IMG/VR virus record: IMGVR_UViG_3300009537_000045
Coordinates: 1-42,651 of that record
DNA: 42,651 nt
From: a virus
Reading direction: 5' to 3' (one strand)
The notes beneath the pieces were generated by a model. It was not told the origin of the DNA. It did not search any database and saw nothing but the letters and a program-made list of their open reading frames with translations. The position numbers and the translations under genes were made by a program. Position 1 is the stretch's first letter; the number at the start of each line of letters is the position of its first letter. Of this stretch, positions 15,354 through 23,960 are shown one piece after another.

Positions 15354-17539
15354 TGGATAGTCGAGGTCGCCCCCGTTATCTGACCGTTACTGCGTTTCAA
15401 ATCAATAACGCGCGTTTTCCCGAGCTTGCTCACGGTCTGAGCAAGTAATTCGTTGTTGGAATTAAGTTTCTCCGCCATTTGGAGAATCGCTGTTCCAATT
15501 TGTTCCATCGGTCCTTTCATCGAAGAGTCCATGACGTTCACGGAAGCCGGTTCCTTGGACTCCCTCGATATACTCATAGCTTTCATTTCGTCCATGGAAC
15601 ACTTGTGAGCGGTTTTAATCTCATCCATGTCGTTCTTCAAACCGGCGGTTTGCTCGGCGATAGCAGCGGTGGTCATGGCTTTGAACTCAGCGAGTTCCGC
15701 CGCCTTCTGGGCTTTGAATTCCTCGACCTGCATTTTATGTTCGGCTTTAACGGTCTCCAATTCAAGTCGGCTTTCGGCCTTCCCCAGTTCTTCACGTAAT
15801 TTGGCGATTTCTTCCTCATGCGCCTGCATCTGTTCTTGGAACTGCGCCTTCAACTGCTCGGGGTCTTCCTCCTGACCGGTGATAATTAGATTCTCCGGCT
15901 GTTTCTCGCCGGCATCCTGGTAAGCGTCCTTCAATAGCTGTTCACGATTTAAAAGTTTACTAAACCCCGGCGACTGGTCCGCCCATATGGTCACGGCGGA
16001 TTTCTTCTCCATACGATTCTTTTCTCCCAAAACACCCCGGGAGCCCACGACTTCAAATTGACAAATAGCCGGTAATTGATCCCGTGTAACCCGCATAAAA
16101 TCCGGCGCGTCCATCTCCGGGTTGTAGAACTCGTAATTCTCCATATACAGCTTGTTCAACTCATGTTGACAATAGAGAAACGGTCTAAGTGCATGGCGTT
16201 CCTGTTTATCCACGAATTCCGCAGTTCGTATTTCGGCCTTGGCTTCGGTCGTCTGAATCTCGGTCGCGGTTTTATCGGATACATCTCCACCGGCTCCCGC
16301 GCGGATGGCGTTAATCCCCAGTCCTTGGTTCATTTGCGCGATGATTAATTCGAGTCCACGCAATGCCTCTTGGGGGTCTCCGATTTTAAGCTCCGACCAC
16401 GCCGCCGAGGACTTCGATCCAGTCTGTGCTCCGGGGGCTATTCTTGGGCCGCCGTTCAAAACAAACTGGGGATCGTTGGCGTCGTAAATACCCGGTGGTT
16501 CCACACGCAACCAAACCGCGTCGAGATACTTGTTCGCCAACTGCGAAGCCAGCTTTTGCATCGGCGATAGTTTTATCAACGGCGAGGTGTAGTACGGGTC
16601 TCGAACGTCCATACGTTCATACCCTGAAAAGACCACCGGCGGATACGGAAGATCGTTCGATTCGGCATAGACAATCACGCCGTTCGCCAGAATGCATTTA
16701 TAATTGGGAAGCGTGATATCACCGTCGCCGCGCTCCATCACCAAATCCCCGTAGCGTTTTATCAACTCGATATCTTGAGTATCGACATCCTTGTTCTGGT
16801 TCGTTCGCTTGGGTATTTTGTCTATGTTCTCGGGCATCCAGCCATCGCCACGCGCGATTTCCTTCAACTGATAAAGTGGAATGTAATCTCTAAGAATCAT
16901 GGACCCGGTATAGAACAAATCCGTTCCGATAACCGACGGACTGGGGTCTGGATAGGCGTTCCACATAGAATACGGCACCCACACCGGCGCGCCCATGACC
17001 GAGACTCCGCCTTGGGCGTTGTAGTATTTATTTCTATACTCGAAACGTATTTCCGACACGTAACTACCGTGGTGAAGTGCTTCTTTTACCGATAATTCAT
17101 AACGCGCTTTAACCCCGAAGTCTTCGTGTTGTTGGACTAACAACGCCCTCAAGGCTTTATCGGTGAATTCCTGACGTTTTTGATCGACCAGCTTTTGTCC
17201 TGAAACAGGATCAAGATCCCCCTGAACTTCAGAGTGGACTTCAAACCATGATCGGGTCGACGGGAAGGTCAAACGCATGACATCGGCGGTGATGATTTCC
17301 GACGCCTTTGCTAATTCCCCCATCTCAAGTACCGAACGCCATTCCTCGTCGACCACGGAGCCGTCCTTATTTTTCCTACGTAAGGGCTCCATAACAATTT
17401 GACGATCGACTTCCTTCCAGATCGTCTCGTGGAGTTTGCGAAAAGAATCACGTTTGCGCTCATCGTATTCCTTGTTGACAAGCTCCTGGACCTTGGCCCA
17501 ATCTTTTTTCGTGATCTTTCTCTTCTTAACGTCTACCAA
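15350..17539 (-). CDS. portal protein (729 aa)
   Basis: Large helical protein with portal-type blocks: MWNAYPDPSPSVIGTDLFYTG, YPPVVFSGYERMDVRDPYY, KLSPMQKLASQLANKYLDAV and a long C-terminal coiled coil (EEIAKLREELGKAESRLELETVKAEHKMQ). I set the start at a TTG at 17539, overlapping the terminase stop and 8 bases after GGAG. The frame is open further upstream but that part lies inside the terminase gene. It sits directly after large terminase, as usual. It forms the dodecameric DNA entry channel. Confidence 0.85.
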   Translation of the reverse strand: MVDVKKRKITKKDWAKVQELVNKEYDERKRDSFRKLHETIWKEVDRQIVMEPLRRKNKDGSVVDEEWRSVLEMGELAKASEIITADVMRLTFPSTRSWFEVHSEVQGDLDPVSGQKLVDQKRQEFTDKALRALLVQQHEDFGVKARYELSVKEALHHGSYVSEIRFEYRNKYYNAQGGVSVMGAPVWVPYSMWNAYPDPSPSVIGTDLFYTGSMILRDYIPLYQLKEIARGDGWMPENIDKIPKRTNQNKDVDTQDIELIKRYGDLVMERGDGDITLPNYKCILANGVIVYAESNDLPYPPVVFSGYERMDVRDPYYTSPLIKLSPMQKLASQLANKYLDAVWLRVEPPGIYDANDPQFVLNGGPRIAPGAQTGSKSSAAWSELKIGDPQEALRGLELIIAQMNQGLGINAIRAGAGGDVSDKTATEIQTTEAKAEIRTAEFVDKQERHALRPFLYCQHELNKLYMENYEFYNPEMDAPDFMRVTRDQLPAICQFEVVGSRGVLGEKNRMEKKSAVTIWADQSPGFSKLLNREQLLKDAYQDAGEKQPENLIITGQEEDPEQLKAQFQEQMQAHEEEIAKLREELGKAESRLELETVKAEHKMQVEEFKAQKAAELAEFKAMTTAAIAEQTAGLKNDMDEIKTAHKCSMDEMKAMSISRESKEPASVNVMDSSMKGPMEQIGTAILQMAEKLNSNNELLAQTVSKLGKTRVIDLKRSNGQITGATSTIQ

Positions 17540-19014
17540 TTTCCCACTCCTACAACCGAAAGGCGCGGCTTCATTTTCACGGGCTTGGTCGTGGCAAACC
17601 TTCGCATCATCACGGCATAACGAGTAGCGGAGCACAAGTCATCGTTGACTTTAACGACTTGTCCGCCTTTTCGATGGTACATCCGCCATTCGTCGAACCA
17701 ATCTTTGAGATGCGAAAATACTTTAAACCTTCCGGTTTCCATCAGTGTCAGGATTTCAACAAGACCGACCTCCACCCCATTCCCACCTTGGCCTTCTTTC
17801 TGACCGGGACTCGGCGGGTTTGAAAAGCATTCGCGATGCATATTGACTCCGTCATTACGGTACCAGTCGGCAAACGGCTTTCCGGATTTGGGATCGTTTT
17901 TCATGCCGTCGTGCGGCCACATAACGGGAATCCAGTCTCCATGCGCCTTTAAAGTCGTCGATAGAACCGGCATCAGCGTCTTTGACTGCTTAAAAGCGTC
18001 GTATATATAAATCGCATCTTTATCCCTATCGACCGCGCACCACACAATAGCAGCAGGATGGTCATAACCGATATCGAAGCCGCAAATCCTGGCCCAATGG
18101 GAGGGTAAATCGAAGGGCGCGATGGATATTTGATCCTCGTGGACAGGCCAAACTAGACCTGTCCCCACCATGGGAATGCCTTTCTCACGCATTTCCCGTT
18201 CATGGACGGGGTATTGCATGAGCTTTTGACGTCTTTTATCCGGCGTCATGTGCGGTGCGTCATCCCATGAGGCTGTGATTAACGCCCACCCCGGTTTAGG
18301 GTCGTGCATAACTTCGTGAACGACTTCGGTCATGCCTTCTTCTGGGGTATAGGTTAGATATCCTATTCCATCAGTAGCAATACAAGAACGCAACTGCTGG
18401 GATAAAATCTCCCTGGGGGGTTCTTCGTCGTTCCAAAACCCGTGTAATCGATAACCCATGAACTTCTTGGCCCCCTGGTCATACGATTTAAAATAACACT
18501 TTGACCATCCGTCAAATAGACCTTTGGTGAAGTGTTTCACCATTAAGGACTCACAGGCATTGGGAACACCGGGCTTTCGGGTCTGTTGCCCCAGGCAGTA
18601 TTTAGGGACGGAGCCGGTGCCTATGGCGGAGTCATCCGCCGGGTCACCCATCAATTCCGTCTGGCAGCGGTCTTTTGTAGTCTCGTTGGTCGTCGAGGAG
18701 CATAACCACTCCACGGGATGATCGAAATAATGGCCTTGCCAATTTTCAGGATAAAGCCCGGTAAGGTGGTAAGCCGTTTCCATTCCCCCGCAAGTGCTTT
18801 TCCCAATTTGATTACCGCATTGAAGCGCGCGAAGAATCGCCAGCCCCAATTTTTTAGGGTCGGACCTTACCGGGACGAACTCGCCGGTGCCTAACGCCGT
18901 GTGAAATTTAATCTGGAATTCATAGGGCTTGTAGAACTCGATTTTATGCGTATTTTTATATGCATCGATATCAGCCAAAAGTTTAACGACTTCAGGAAGT
19001 TTCTTTTGGTCCAT
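17533..19014 (-). CDS. terL: terminase large subunit (493 aa)
   Basis: ATPase domain: Walker A CGNQIGKST at residues 66-74 and Walker B LHGFWNDEE with acidic residues D196-E198. The nuclease domain begins near residue 305, with D314 in ICGFDIGYDHPAAIVW, then WPHDGMKND, and the acidic DDLCSATRYAVMM near the C-terminus. GNQ-type Walker A is common among large terminases of short-tailed phages. It is separated from its presumed small subunit by the sugar cassette, which is unusual. It packages DNA into the prohead. Confidence 0.92.
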   Translation of the reverse strand: MDQKKLPEVVKLLADIDAYKNTHKIEFYKPYEFQIKFHTALGTGEFVPVRSDPKKLGLAILRALQCGNQIGKSTCGGMETAYHLTGLYPENWQGHYFDHPVEWLCSSTTNETTKDRCQTELMGDPADDSAIGTGSVPKYCLGQQTRKPGVPNACESLMVKHFTKGLFDGWSKCYFKSYDQGAKKFMGYRLHGFWNDEEPPREILSQQLRSCIATDGIGYLTYTPEEGMTEVVHEVMHDPKPGWALITASWDDAPHMTPDKRRQKLMQYPVHEREMREKGIPMVGTGLVWPVHEDQISIAPFDLPSHWARICGFDIGYDHPAAIVWCAVDRDKDAIYIYDAFKQSKTLMPVLSTTLKAHGDWIPVMWPHDGMKNDPKSGKPFADWYRNDGVNMHRECFSNPPSPGQKEGQGGNGVEVGLVEILTLMETGRFKVFSHLKDWFDEWRMYHRKGGQVVKVNDDLCSATRYAVMMRRFATTKPVKMKPRLSVVGVGNW

Positions 19015-19068
19015 ACATATTTCTTGCTGTATCTTCAGTTTCTTCTTCGAGTTTCTTTTGGCCTAAAT

Positions 19069-20010
19069 TCACGTCACGCACGCTTCACATATAGTTCCTT
19101 GAATTTTCTTAGATAAATGTGCCGATCGAAGACTTTGAAATGTATCTGAATTCCATGCTTCCATAAAAGATTGCTTACTCAAATCTCCTACATCTACTTC
19201 ACAGGTTGTGTCTACGCAACAGATAGACATTTTCCCATTAGAAGTAATATGACCTTCGGTAAAAAGCGACCAACACGGTACTGGTTCTCGTAAAGACCCT
19301 AAACGTCCTTGATTCCCCGCACTAGACTTGAAACCTAAACGTTCTTCGCGCTCAGACGAAGAAGTGCTCAACGAATAAAGTGGAAGCCAGTAATGTTCAT
19401 CGACATACGGTAGAACATGATCCGCCAATAGGCGTTCCATTTTTACTTGTTGTTCACCGTCGTAACTAATGGAGGAAGCATAGAGTTTAGTTTTGTAGTT
19501 TTTTGCCGTTCTAATGGCCCAGGCAGATTTTACGTTATTGATTGATTTGTAAAATAACTTATCCGAGACTCCCATCACCTTTTTAAACTGTTCTTCGTTC
19601 TCGGCATTAATCGACCATTTGAGAGAATCTAAACCAGCTTTCATGCAATCTTCAACTTCGTTTGGAAAGGCTAACGAAGCGTTAGAGGTAAGAAAAATAT
19701 AAGGGATTTTTATCTTTTTCAAATAAGAAATACAATCTACTAATAGGGTCGGGTTCATAAAAGACTCGCCAATGTAGAAGACGCCAACCTCTTCAACATC
19801 GAGAGACTTTAAATCATCGGCTATTTTCTTGAACAGACTAAAATCCATATCTTCCGTATGTAACGGTCTTTCTGTAAACGTACAAAACGAACATCGAAAG
19901 TTACATCTTGGAGAGATTTCTATTTTCACCGATTTGGGTGCCGGCGGGTCGGTACGTAAATACTTTTGCGAAATACCGGTAATCTCATCGATACGCTTAG
20001 TAATGCTCAT
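19069..20010 (-). CDS. radical SAM protein with SPASM-like C-terminal domain (313 aa)
   Basis: The CxxxCxxC cluster motif is C36, C40, C43 in ISPRCNFRCSFC. GVFYIGESFMNPTL and FLTSNASLAFP follow the radical SAM barrel pattern. A cysteine-rich C-terminus (PVPCW...MSICCVDTTCEVDVGDL...ICEACVT) resembles a SPASM auxiliary cluster domain. GGAG precedes the ATG, which abuts the preceding glycosyltransferase stop. The substrate is unknown; in this cassette it may alter a sugar or a glycosylated peptide. It is the last cassette gene before large terminase. Confidence 0.85.
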   Translation of the reverse strand: MSITKRIDEITGISQKYLRTDPPAPKSVKIEISPRCNFRCSFCTFTERPLHTEDMDFSLFKKIADDLKSLDVEEVGVFYIGESFMNPTLLVDCISYLKKIKIPYIFLTSNASLAFPNEVEDCMKAGLDSLKWSINAENEEQFKKVMGVSDKLFYKSINNVKSAWAIRTAKNYKTKLYASSISYDGEQQVKMERLLADHVLPYVDEHYWLPLYSLSTSSSEREERLGFKSSAGNQGRLGSLREPVPCWSLFTEGHITSNGKMSICCVDTTCEVDVGDLSKQSFMEAWNSDTFQSLRSAHLSKKIQGTICEACVT

Positions 20011-20670
20011 TTACTCTCCTTCGAGTTCCAACGCTTCGTCTTTCCAGTTGCCATTAAACGTGCACTTCGAATAGGTTTCGATCCACGGTCCGCCAATCGT
20101 ATAGTGAAACAAGGAGCTATTCGGATCGGGGATATCGTAGTCTACGAGATGATTCCAATAATTCGGCAGTTCGCCTACCTCATGTTCTTCAAGCCATTTG
20201 AATTGATGAAGATCGAGACCGGGTGCGGTGTTTACATAATCCAGCGTCAACGTTTTGCATTTTTCATTGTTGAACAACATTAGACTCGACCAATTTTTCT
20301 TGCCGTAGTTGATTTGTGCCTTACCTGTCGATTTTACCGTTTCCGACGCGACGTGGTTATGTTTAACCACGCGTAATGACTTATCATCACGCCACGCCCA
20401 AAGTCTGGCAATATCATCGACGCATAACATATCCTGGTCCATGAAAATTGCATGACCCCGGTAATTGCACAAGTAGGGTACCAGAAACCGGGAAATCGAG
20501 AAGTCGCTTGAATCGAGTTCCGATCGATGACGGGTAAAAATCCCCCTTAAGGATTTGCGGTTGATAAACGAAATCGACGGCGTGATCGAGGCACGGTTCT
20601 GAATCGAGTGCGCCAACACATAAGCCGCCTTGGCTTCGGTTTTATCAAATCCGATAAAGACGTTAATCAA
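20011..20670 (-). CDS. glycosyltransferase, GT8-like (219 aa)
   Basis: GT-A type fold signs: N-terminal INVFIGFDKTEAKAAYVLAHSI, DXD motif D78-Q-D80 in HAIFMDQDML, and a late GGPWIETY loop. The TTG start has GGAG upstream and overlaps the ColD-like stop by 8 bases. It should transfer a nucleotide-activated sugar. It is the fourth glycosyltransferase-like protein of the cassette. Confidence 0.78.
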   Translation of the reverse strand: MINVFIGFDKTEAKAAYVLAHSIQNRASITPSISFINRKSLRGIFTRHRSELDSSDFSISRFLVPYLCNYRGHAIFMDQDMLCVDDIARLWAWRDDKSLRVVKHNHVASETVKSTGKAQINYGKKNWSSLMLFNNEKCKTLTLDYVNTAPGLDLHQFKWLEEHEVGELPNYWNHLVDYDIPDPNSSLFHYTIGGPWIETYSKCTFNGNWKDEALELEGE

Positions 20671-21748
20671 GCCAACTCCAATCGATCGGGTAATGATGAT
20701 TACCGATAAAAATGGCGTGCTGATCGATCCAATCGGCGTTTTTTAGCTCTCCATGAATCGAGTAATCGTAATGAACGATTGATTTCGATTTGGTGAAGTT
20801 TCCCGACATGATGGGTCGGTAATCAACCTTACCGTCGAACTTTTTCTTAACCGATTCAAAGTGCGAGATATCGTCCACTATTAGCGCAAAACCAAACCAA
20901 GAGGATTTACCGTGAGTCGGTTCTTTTTGCGTTTTCCATCCGTGAATCTTGCTGACCTCTTTCCATAGATCAGCGTTCTTACGACGCTCATCGATGAATC
21001 TAGGGAGCTTTTCAAGTTGTTTAAGACCGATGGCACACTGAATTTCGGTCGGTCTTACGTTGTAGCCTGGATAGATAAATTCAAAGCTGGACGGTTTGAT
21101 ACCATGTTTATTGCCTTTCGGTAAATGCCGGGTCCAGCCGTGCGAACGTAAACATAATAACATTTCGTAATAAAATTCATCATCGGTCGTTATTAGACCA
21201 CCTTCCATGGTGGAGATGTGGTGGCTGAAAAATGTCGAATGGCTGGACAGTCGTCCGAAATTCCCGGTCTTCATACCGGCGTACTCGGCGCCCATGGCTT
21301 CGCAGTTGTCTTCCAATAATTCCATGGAGGGGAACTCGGTAAAGTCATTGGGATTACCGAGAAGGTTGACAGCTAAAATCAATTCATGACCTTGATAGGC
21401 TTGTTTTAACGCCTGAAGATCGTAGTTCAACGTTTCCCGGTCGATGTCGACAAACTTCAACTTCCAGCCGCATTGAACGAACGGGCTGTAGGAAGTAGAC
21501 CAAGCGACCGCCGGGACGATAACCTCTCCGACCCCTTGGCGAAGTGAAAGAGCGGCGGTCATCAACAGATTGGCCGATGAACCGGAATTCACCGCCACGC
21601 AGTATTTAGAATTTACATAACTAGCGTACTGCTGCTCGAAACTCGATGCTTTCTCGCCCATCGTGAAGTTTCCGGACTTCACCACTTCTTGAATCGCTTC
21701 TATTTCCTCTTGCCCCCAACTCGGGGAGGCCAACGGATGTAAGCTCAT
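20663..21748 (-). CDS. colD: ColD-like PLP-dependent GDP-4-keto-6-deoxymannose 3-dehydratase (361 aa)
   Basis: DegT/DnrJ/EryC1 fold throughout: PLASPSWGQEEIEAI at the N-terminus, VNSGSSANLLM, VPAVAWSTSYSP, LLEDNCEAMGAEY, HGWTRHLPK, PGYNVRPTEIQCAIGLKQLEKLPRF. The usual PLP lysine is replaced by histidine: FFSHHISTMEGG, with H176 aligned to lysine by spacing to EGG. This His substitution defines ColD, which removes the 3-OH of GDP-4-keto-6-deoxymannose instead of transaminating it; perosamine synthase keeps lysine. The GDP-mannose 4,6-dehydratase encoded immediately upstream would supply the substrate. No ColC-type reductase/epimerase is seen. It overlaps that gene by 128 bases. Confidence 0.88.
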   Translation of the reverse strand: MSLHPLASPSWGQEEIEAIQEVVKSGNFTMGEKASSFEQQYASYVNSKYCVAVNSGSSANLLMTAALSLRQGVGEVIVPAVAWSTSYSPFVQCGWKLKFVDIDRETLNYDLQALKQAYQGHELILAVNLLGNPNDFTEFPSMELLEDNCEAMGAEYAGMKTGNFGRLSSHSTFFSHHISTMEGGLITTDDEFYYEMLLCLRSHGWTRHLPKGNKHGIKPSSFEFIYPGYNVRPTEIQCAIGLKQLEKLPRFIDERRKNADLWKEVSKIHGWKTQKEPTHGKSSWFGFALIVDDISHFESVKKKFDGKVDYRPIMSGNFTKSKSIVHYDYSIHGELKNADWIDQHAIFIGNHHYPIDWSWLD

Positions 21749-22646
21749 TATTTAACATTTCCTCTATCAAGGATTCGAAATCATACATAGGTTTCCAGCC
21801 AATCGATTTTATTTTGGATGAATCGCCGACGAGATCGCCTACTTCGGTCGGCCTGAAGTTGTCTCGGGTAACGTCTATGTATTCACGCCAACGGAGGCCA
21901 AGGCGTTCGAAAACGTACCCACAAAGGTCTTGAACCGAATGTTGTTTACCGGTGGCAACCACATAGTCTTGCGGGTTTTTTTGTTGAAGCATCAGCCACA
22001 TTGCCTGAACGAAATCTTCCGCATGACCCCAATCGCGTTTCGCTTCGAGATTGCCAAGCGTGAGTCTTTCCTGAAGACCTGCTTTTATTCTTGCGGCAGC
22101 TTTGCAGACTTTTCGCGTAACGAAATCTTCTCCACGCCTGGGGCTTTCGTGGTTAAAGAGAATTCCGTTACAGGCAAACAGCCCACGCTCTCTATAATTC
22201 ACCGTCGCCCAGAAAGCCGCGAGCTTGGAAATACCATAGGGGCTGCACGGGCGAAACGGCGTTCGTTCGTTTTGCGGTCCCGGCTGATCGCCGAATAACT
22301 CGCTCGTGGATGCTTGATAGAATTTGGAATCAACGTTTTTCGCCGCCTGTAACACGTTCAACGTGCCCATCGCGTTTATCGAAAAGGTTTGTATTGGTAT
22401 TTCGAAGGAATGCCCAACGTGGCTCATTGCCGCAAGGTTGTATACCTCGTCCGGTTTTATCGCTTCGACAACCTTAATGAGCGATGGATCGCAAACATCA
22501 CCATGGACAATCGTAACGTCCTTCGGGAATTGATGGGCCTGAGAAGTCCGCCTAATTAACCCGAAAACCTCGTAGTTCTTCTCCAATAAAAGCCGGCTAA
22601 GGTAATAACCGTCTTGTCCGGTTACTCCGGTAATGAATGCTTTCAT
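21621..22646 (-). CDS. gmd: GDP-mannose 4,6-dehydratase with overprinted C-terminal tail (341 aa)
   Basis: Extended SDR: TGVTGQDGYYL nucleotide-binding motif at residues 7-14, NLAAMSHVG, catalytic triad T114/E116 in QASTSELFG plus Y137 and K141 in SPYGISK. NHESPRRGEDFVTRKV is diagnostic of this enzyme. It converts GDP-mannose to GDP-4-keto-6-deoxymannose. The family normally ends near FESLIEEML. Here residues from about 300 to 341 are extra and are read in another frame of the ColD-like gene, so they are probably not functionally needed. Confidence 0.93.
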   Translation of the reverse strand: MKAFITGVTGQDGYYLSRLLLEKNYEVFGLIRRTSQAHQFPKDVTIVHGDVCDPSLIKVVEAIKPDEVYNLAAMSHVGHSFEIPIQTFSINAMGTLNVLQAAKNVDSKFYQASTSELFGDQPGPQNERTPFRPCSPYGISKLAAFWATVNYRERGLFACNGILFNHESPRRGEDFVTRKVCKAAARIKAGLQERLTLGNLEAKRDWGHAEDFVQAMWLMLQQKNPQDYVVATGKQHSVQDLCGYVFERLGLRWREYIDVTRDNFRPTEVGDLVGDSSKIKSIGWKPMYDFESLIEEMLNNELTSVGLPELGARGNRSDSRSGEVRKLHDGRESIEFRAAVR

Positions 22647-22649
22647 TTT

Positions 22650-23393
22650 TTAAGCCACATGGAGCATTTTTCTAGGACCCTTTTTGTGAACCAGATACTG
22701 TCCCAATTCCGATGTTCCGATAACATCCAGAAAATCGGAAGGTACCTCGAACTGCCCGAGGTCGTTGCGCGTTACGGTTGCGAGATCGAACCAAGGACTC
22801 AGGTTTTTCTGTGAGGTCAAGTTAAAAGACCTTGCCCAATCGAAGGCTTCGCAGTCGTGCCAACGTCTTAAGGTGAAGAGAACCCCCCGTTGCAGACACT
22901 CGATGTACTTCGCTAGGAATTCCTTGAATCCATCTGCTTCGGTATCGAAACCTATAAAACCGGTCTCGGTATAGAACCCCAGCCTACCGAAAAAAACCAA
23001 ACCAACCGTACCCATTAAATTTTCCAGGAACGGCTGTGAGATATTTTTTTCGATCAAGCAGTCGGCATCGACCCAGAAAACTTTACCCTGGTAGTCTTTC
23101 AATACGTCGTGTTGAGCAAAGACCTTGCGGGTGAACTTCCAGGCGTCGTAGTTGTAGTTGTAGCCTTTCGGCGTCTTTCCCATCGCGAGCGGAACATTCT
23201 TCAGGTATTGGTAGAACGTCGGTACGGCTTCGATACCAAAGAAGTCGCGCTCTTCGATCTTCTCGTGTTTTAGATCGATCGGACTTTCCGAATACACGAT
23301 GATTTTTGTCGGCCAGTGTTCGACCATCGACTTCAGCATGGCTTTGGCATAGTGAGTATAGCCGGTGGCTGAAAACGTCGTTACAGCTATCAT
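22650..23393 (-). CDS. glycosyltransferase-like protein, GT-A type (247 aa)
   Basis: I chose the ATG at 23393 because it overlaps the previous stop (ATGA) and begins a typical strand, MIAVTTFSATGYTHYAKAML; an upstream in-frame start lies inside that gene. A DXD-type motif D109-A-D111 is in KVFWVDADCLI. The later FTLRRWHDCEAFDWAR region is plausible for acceptor binding. Cassette position supports a role in glycan assembly. Family not assigned. Confidence 0.7.
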   Translation of the reverse strand: MIAVTTFSATGYTHYAKAMLKSMVEHWPTKIIVYSESPIDLKHEKIEERDFFGIEAVPTFYQYLKNVPLAMGKTPKGYNYNYDAWKFTRKVFAQHDVLKDYQGKVFWVDADCLIEKNISQPFLENLMGTVGLVFFGRLGFYTETGFIGFDTEADGFKEFLAKYIECLQRGVLFTLRRWHDCEAFDWARSFNLTSQKNLSPWFDLATVTRNDLGQFEVPSDFLDVIGTSELGQYLVHKKGPRKMLHVA

Positions 23394-23959
23394 AATTTCT
23401 CGATACAGGTTTTTAACTGAAGTTGTTTCAACAAGACATTTTCCGCCTTCCAATCGTGATTAGGGTAGTCTCCAACTCCGGTTCGCGGAATATCCGGGTT
23501 CCGCGAGAATTCCAGTTCCGGGTCCAGGAGAGTGTCGAATCCGGCAAGCGCGATCTTTTCAGGTTTTAAAGCGACGGCATAGAGAATCGCCGCCATACCC
23601 AATGATACATTCGGGTGGCTGGCGGTCTTCTTGAACTCCCAGTTGGCCCTGTTTATATAGTTCAGGGGGATCCATAGAACCCCTAGTAATTTTTCGATCT
23701 TGCAGATGATTTCTTCATCGAACCATCCATATTTCGGGTATGCCCAATAATCTCCCTTAAAATCATGGAGCCCGCCGTTTACGAAACATCCCAGCGTTTC
23801 GGTCGAGGTCATCAGGTAATCCGACCGGGTTCCATAGTCTTGCGGGTTTTCAACACACTGCTTCCACCCCTGCTTGAGTCTGACGACTTTATGCGAATCG
23901 ATCTGTGCGCCTTTTCTTGCCCCCAATAGACTCGGGCCATGACCGACAATACAAATCAT
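23390..23959 (-). CDS. sialyltransferase-like protein (GT29-type motifs, 189 aa)
   Basis: It starts MICIVGHGPSLLGARKGAQIDSHKVVRL, resembling the L-sialylmotif (V-G-x-G/S ... ID-x-H/D-x-V-x-R). HPNVSLGMAAILYAVALKPEKIALAGFD at about residues 115-142 resembles the S motif. HDWKAE (H168-E173) fits the H-x4-E VS motif. The sugar donor need not be sialic acid. Shorter than typical family members. The activity is inferred from motif spacing only. Confidence 0.6.
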   Translation of the reverse strand: MICIVGHGPSLLGARKGAQIDSHKVVRLKQGWKQCVENPQDYGTRSDYLMTSTETLGCFVNGGLHDFKGDYWAYPKYGWFDEEIICKIEKLLGVLWIPLNYINRANWEFKKTASHPNVSLGMAAILYAVALKPEKIALAGFDTLLDPELEFSRNPDIPRTGVGDYPNHDWKAENVLLKQLQLKTCIEKL

Positions 23960-23960
23960 G

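Noticed and set aside
15350-17635. 761-residue portal frame
   Set aside because: The first 32 codons lie inside the terminase gene; the TTG at 17539 with GGAG upstream is the natural start.
20663-21748. Perosamine synthase (GDP-4-keto-6-deoxymannose 4-aminotransferase)
   Set aside because: The position of the PLP lysine is histidine and the whole sequence follows ColD more closely, so transamination is unlikely.
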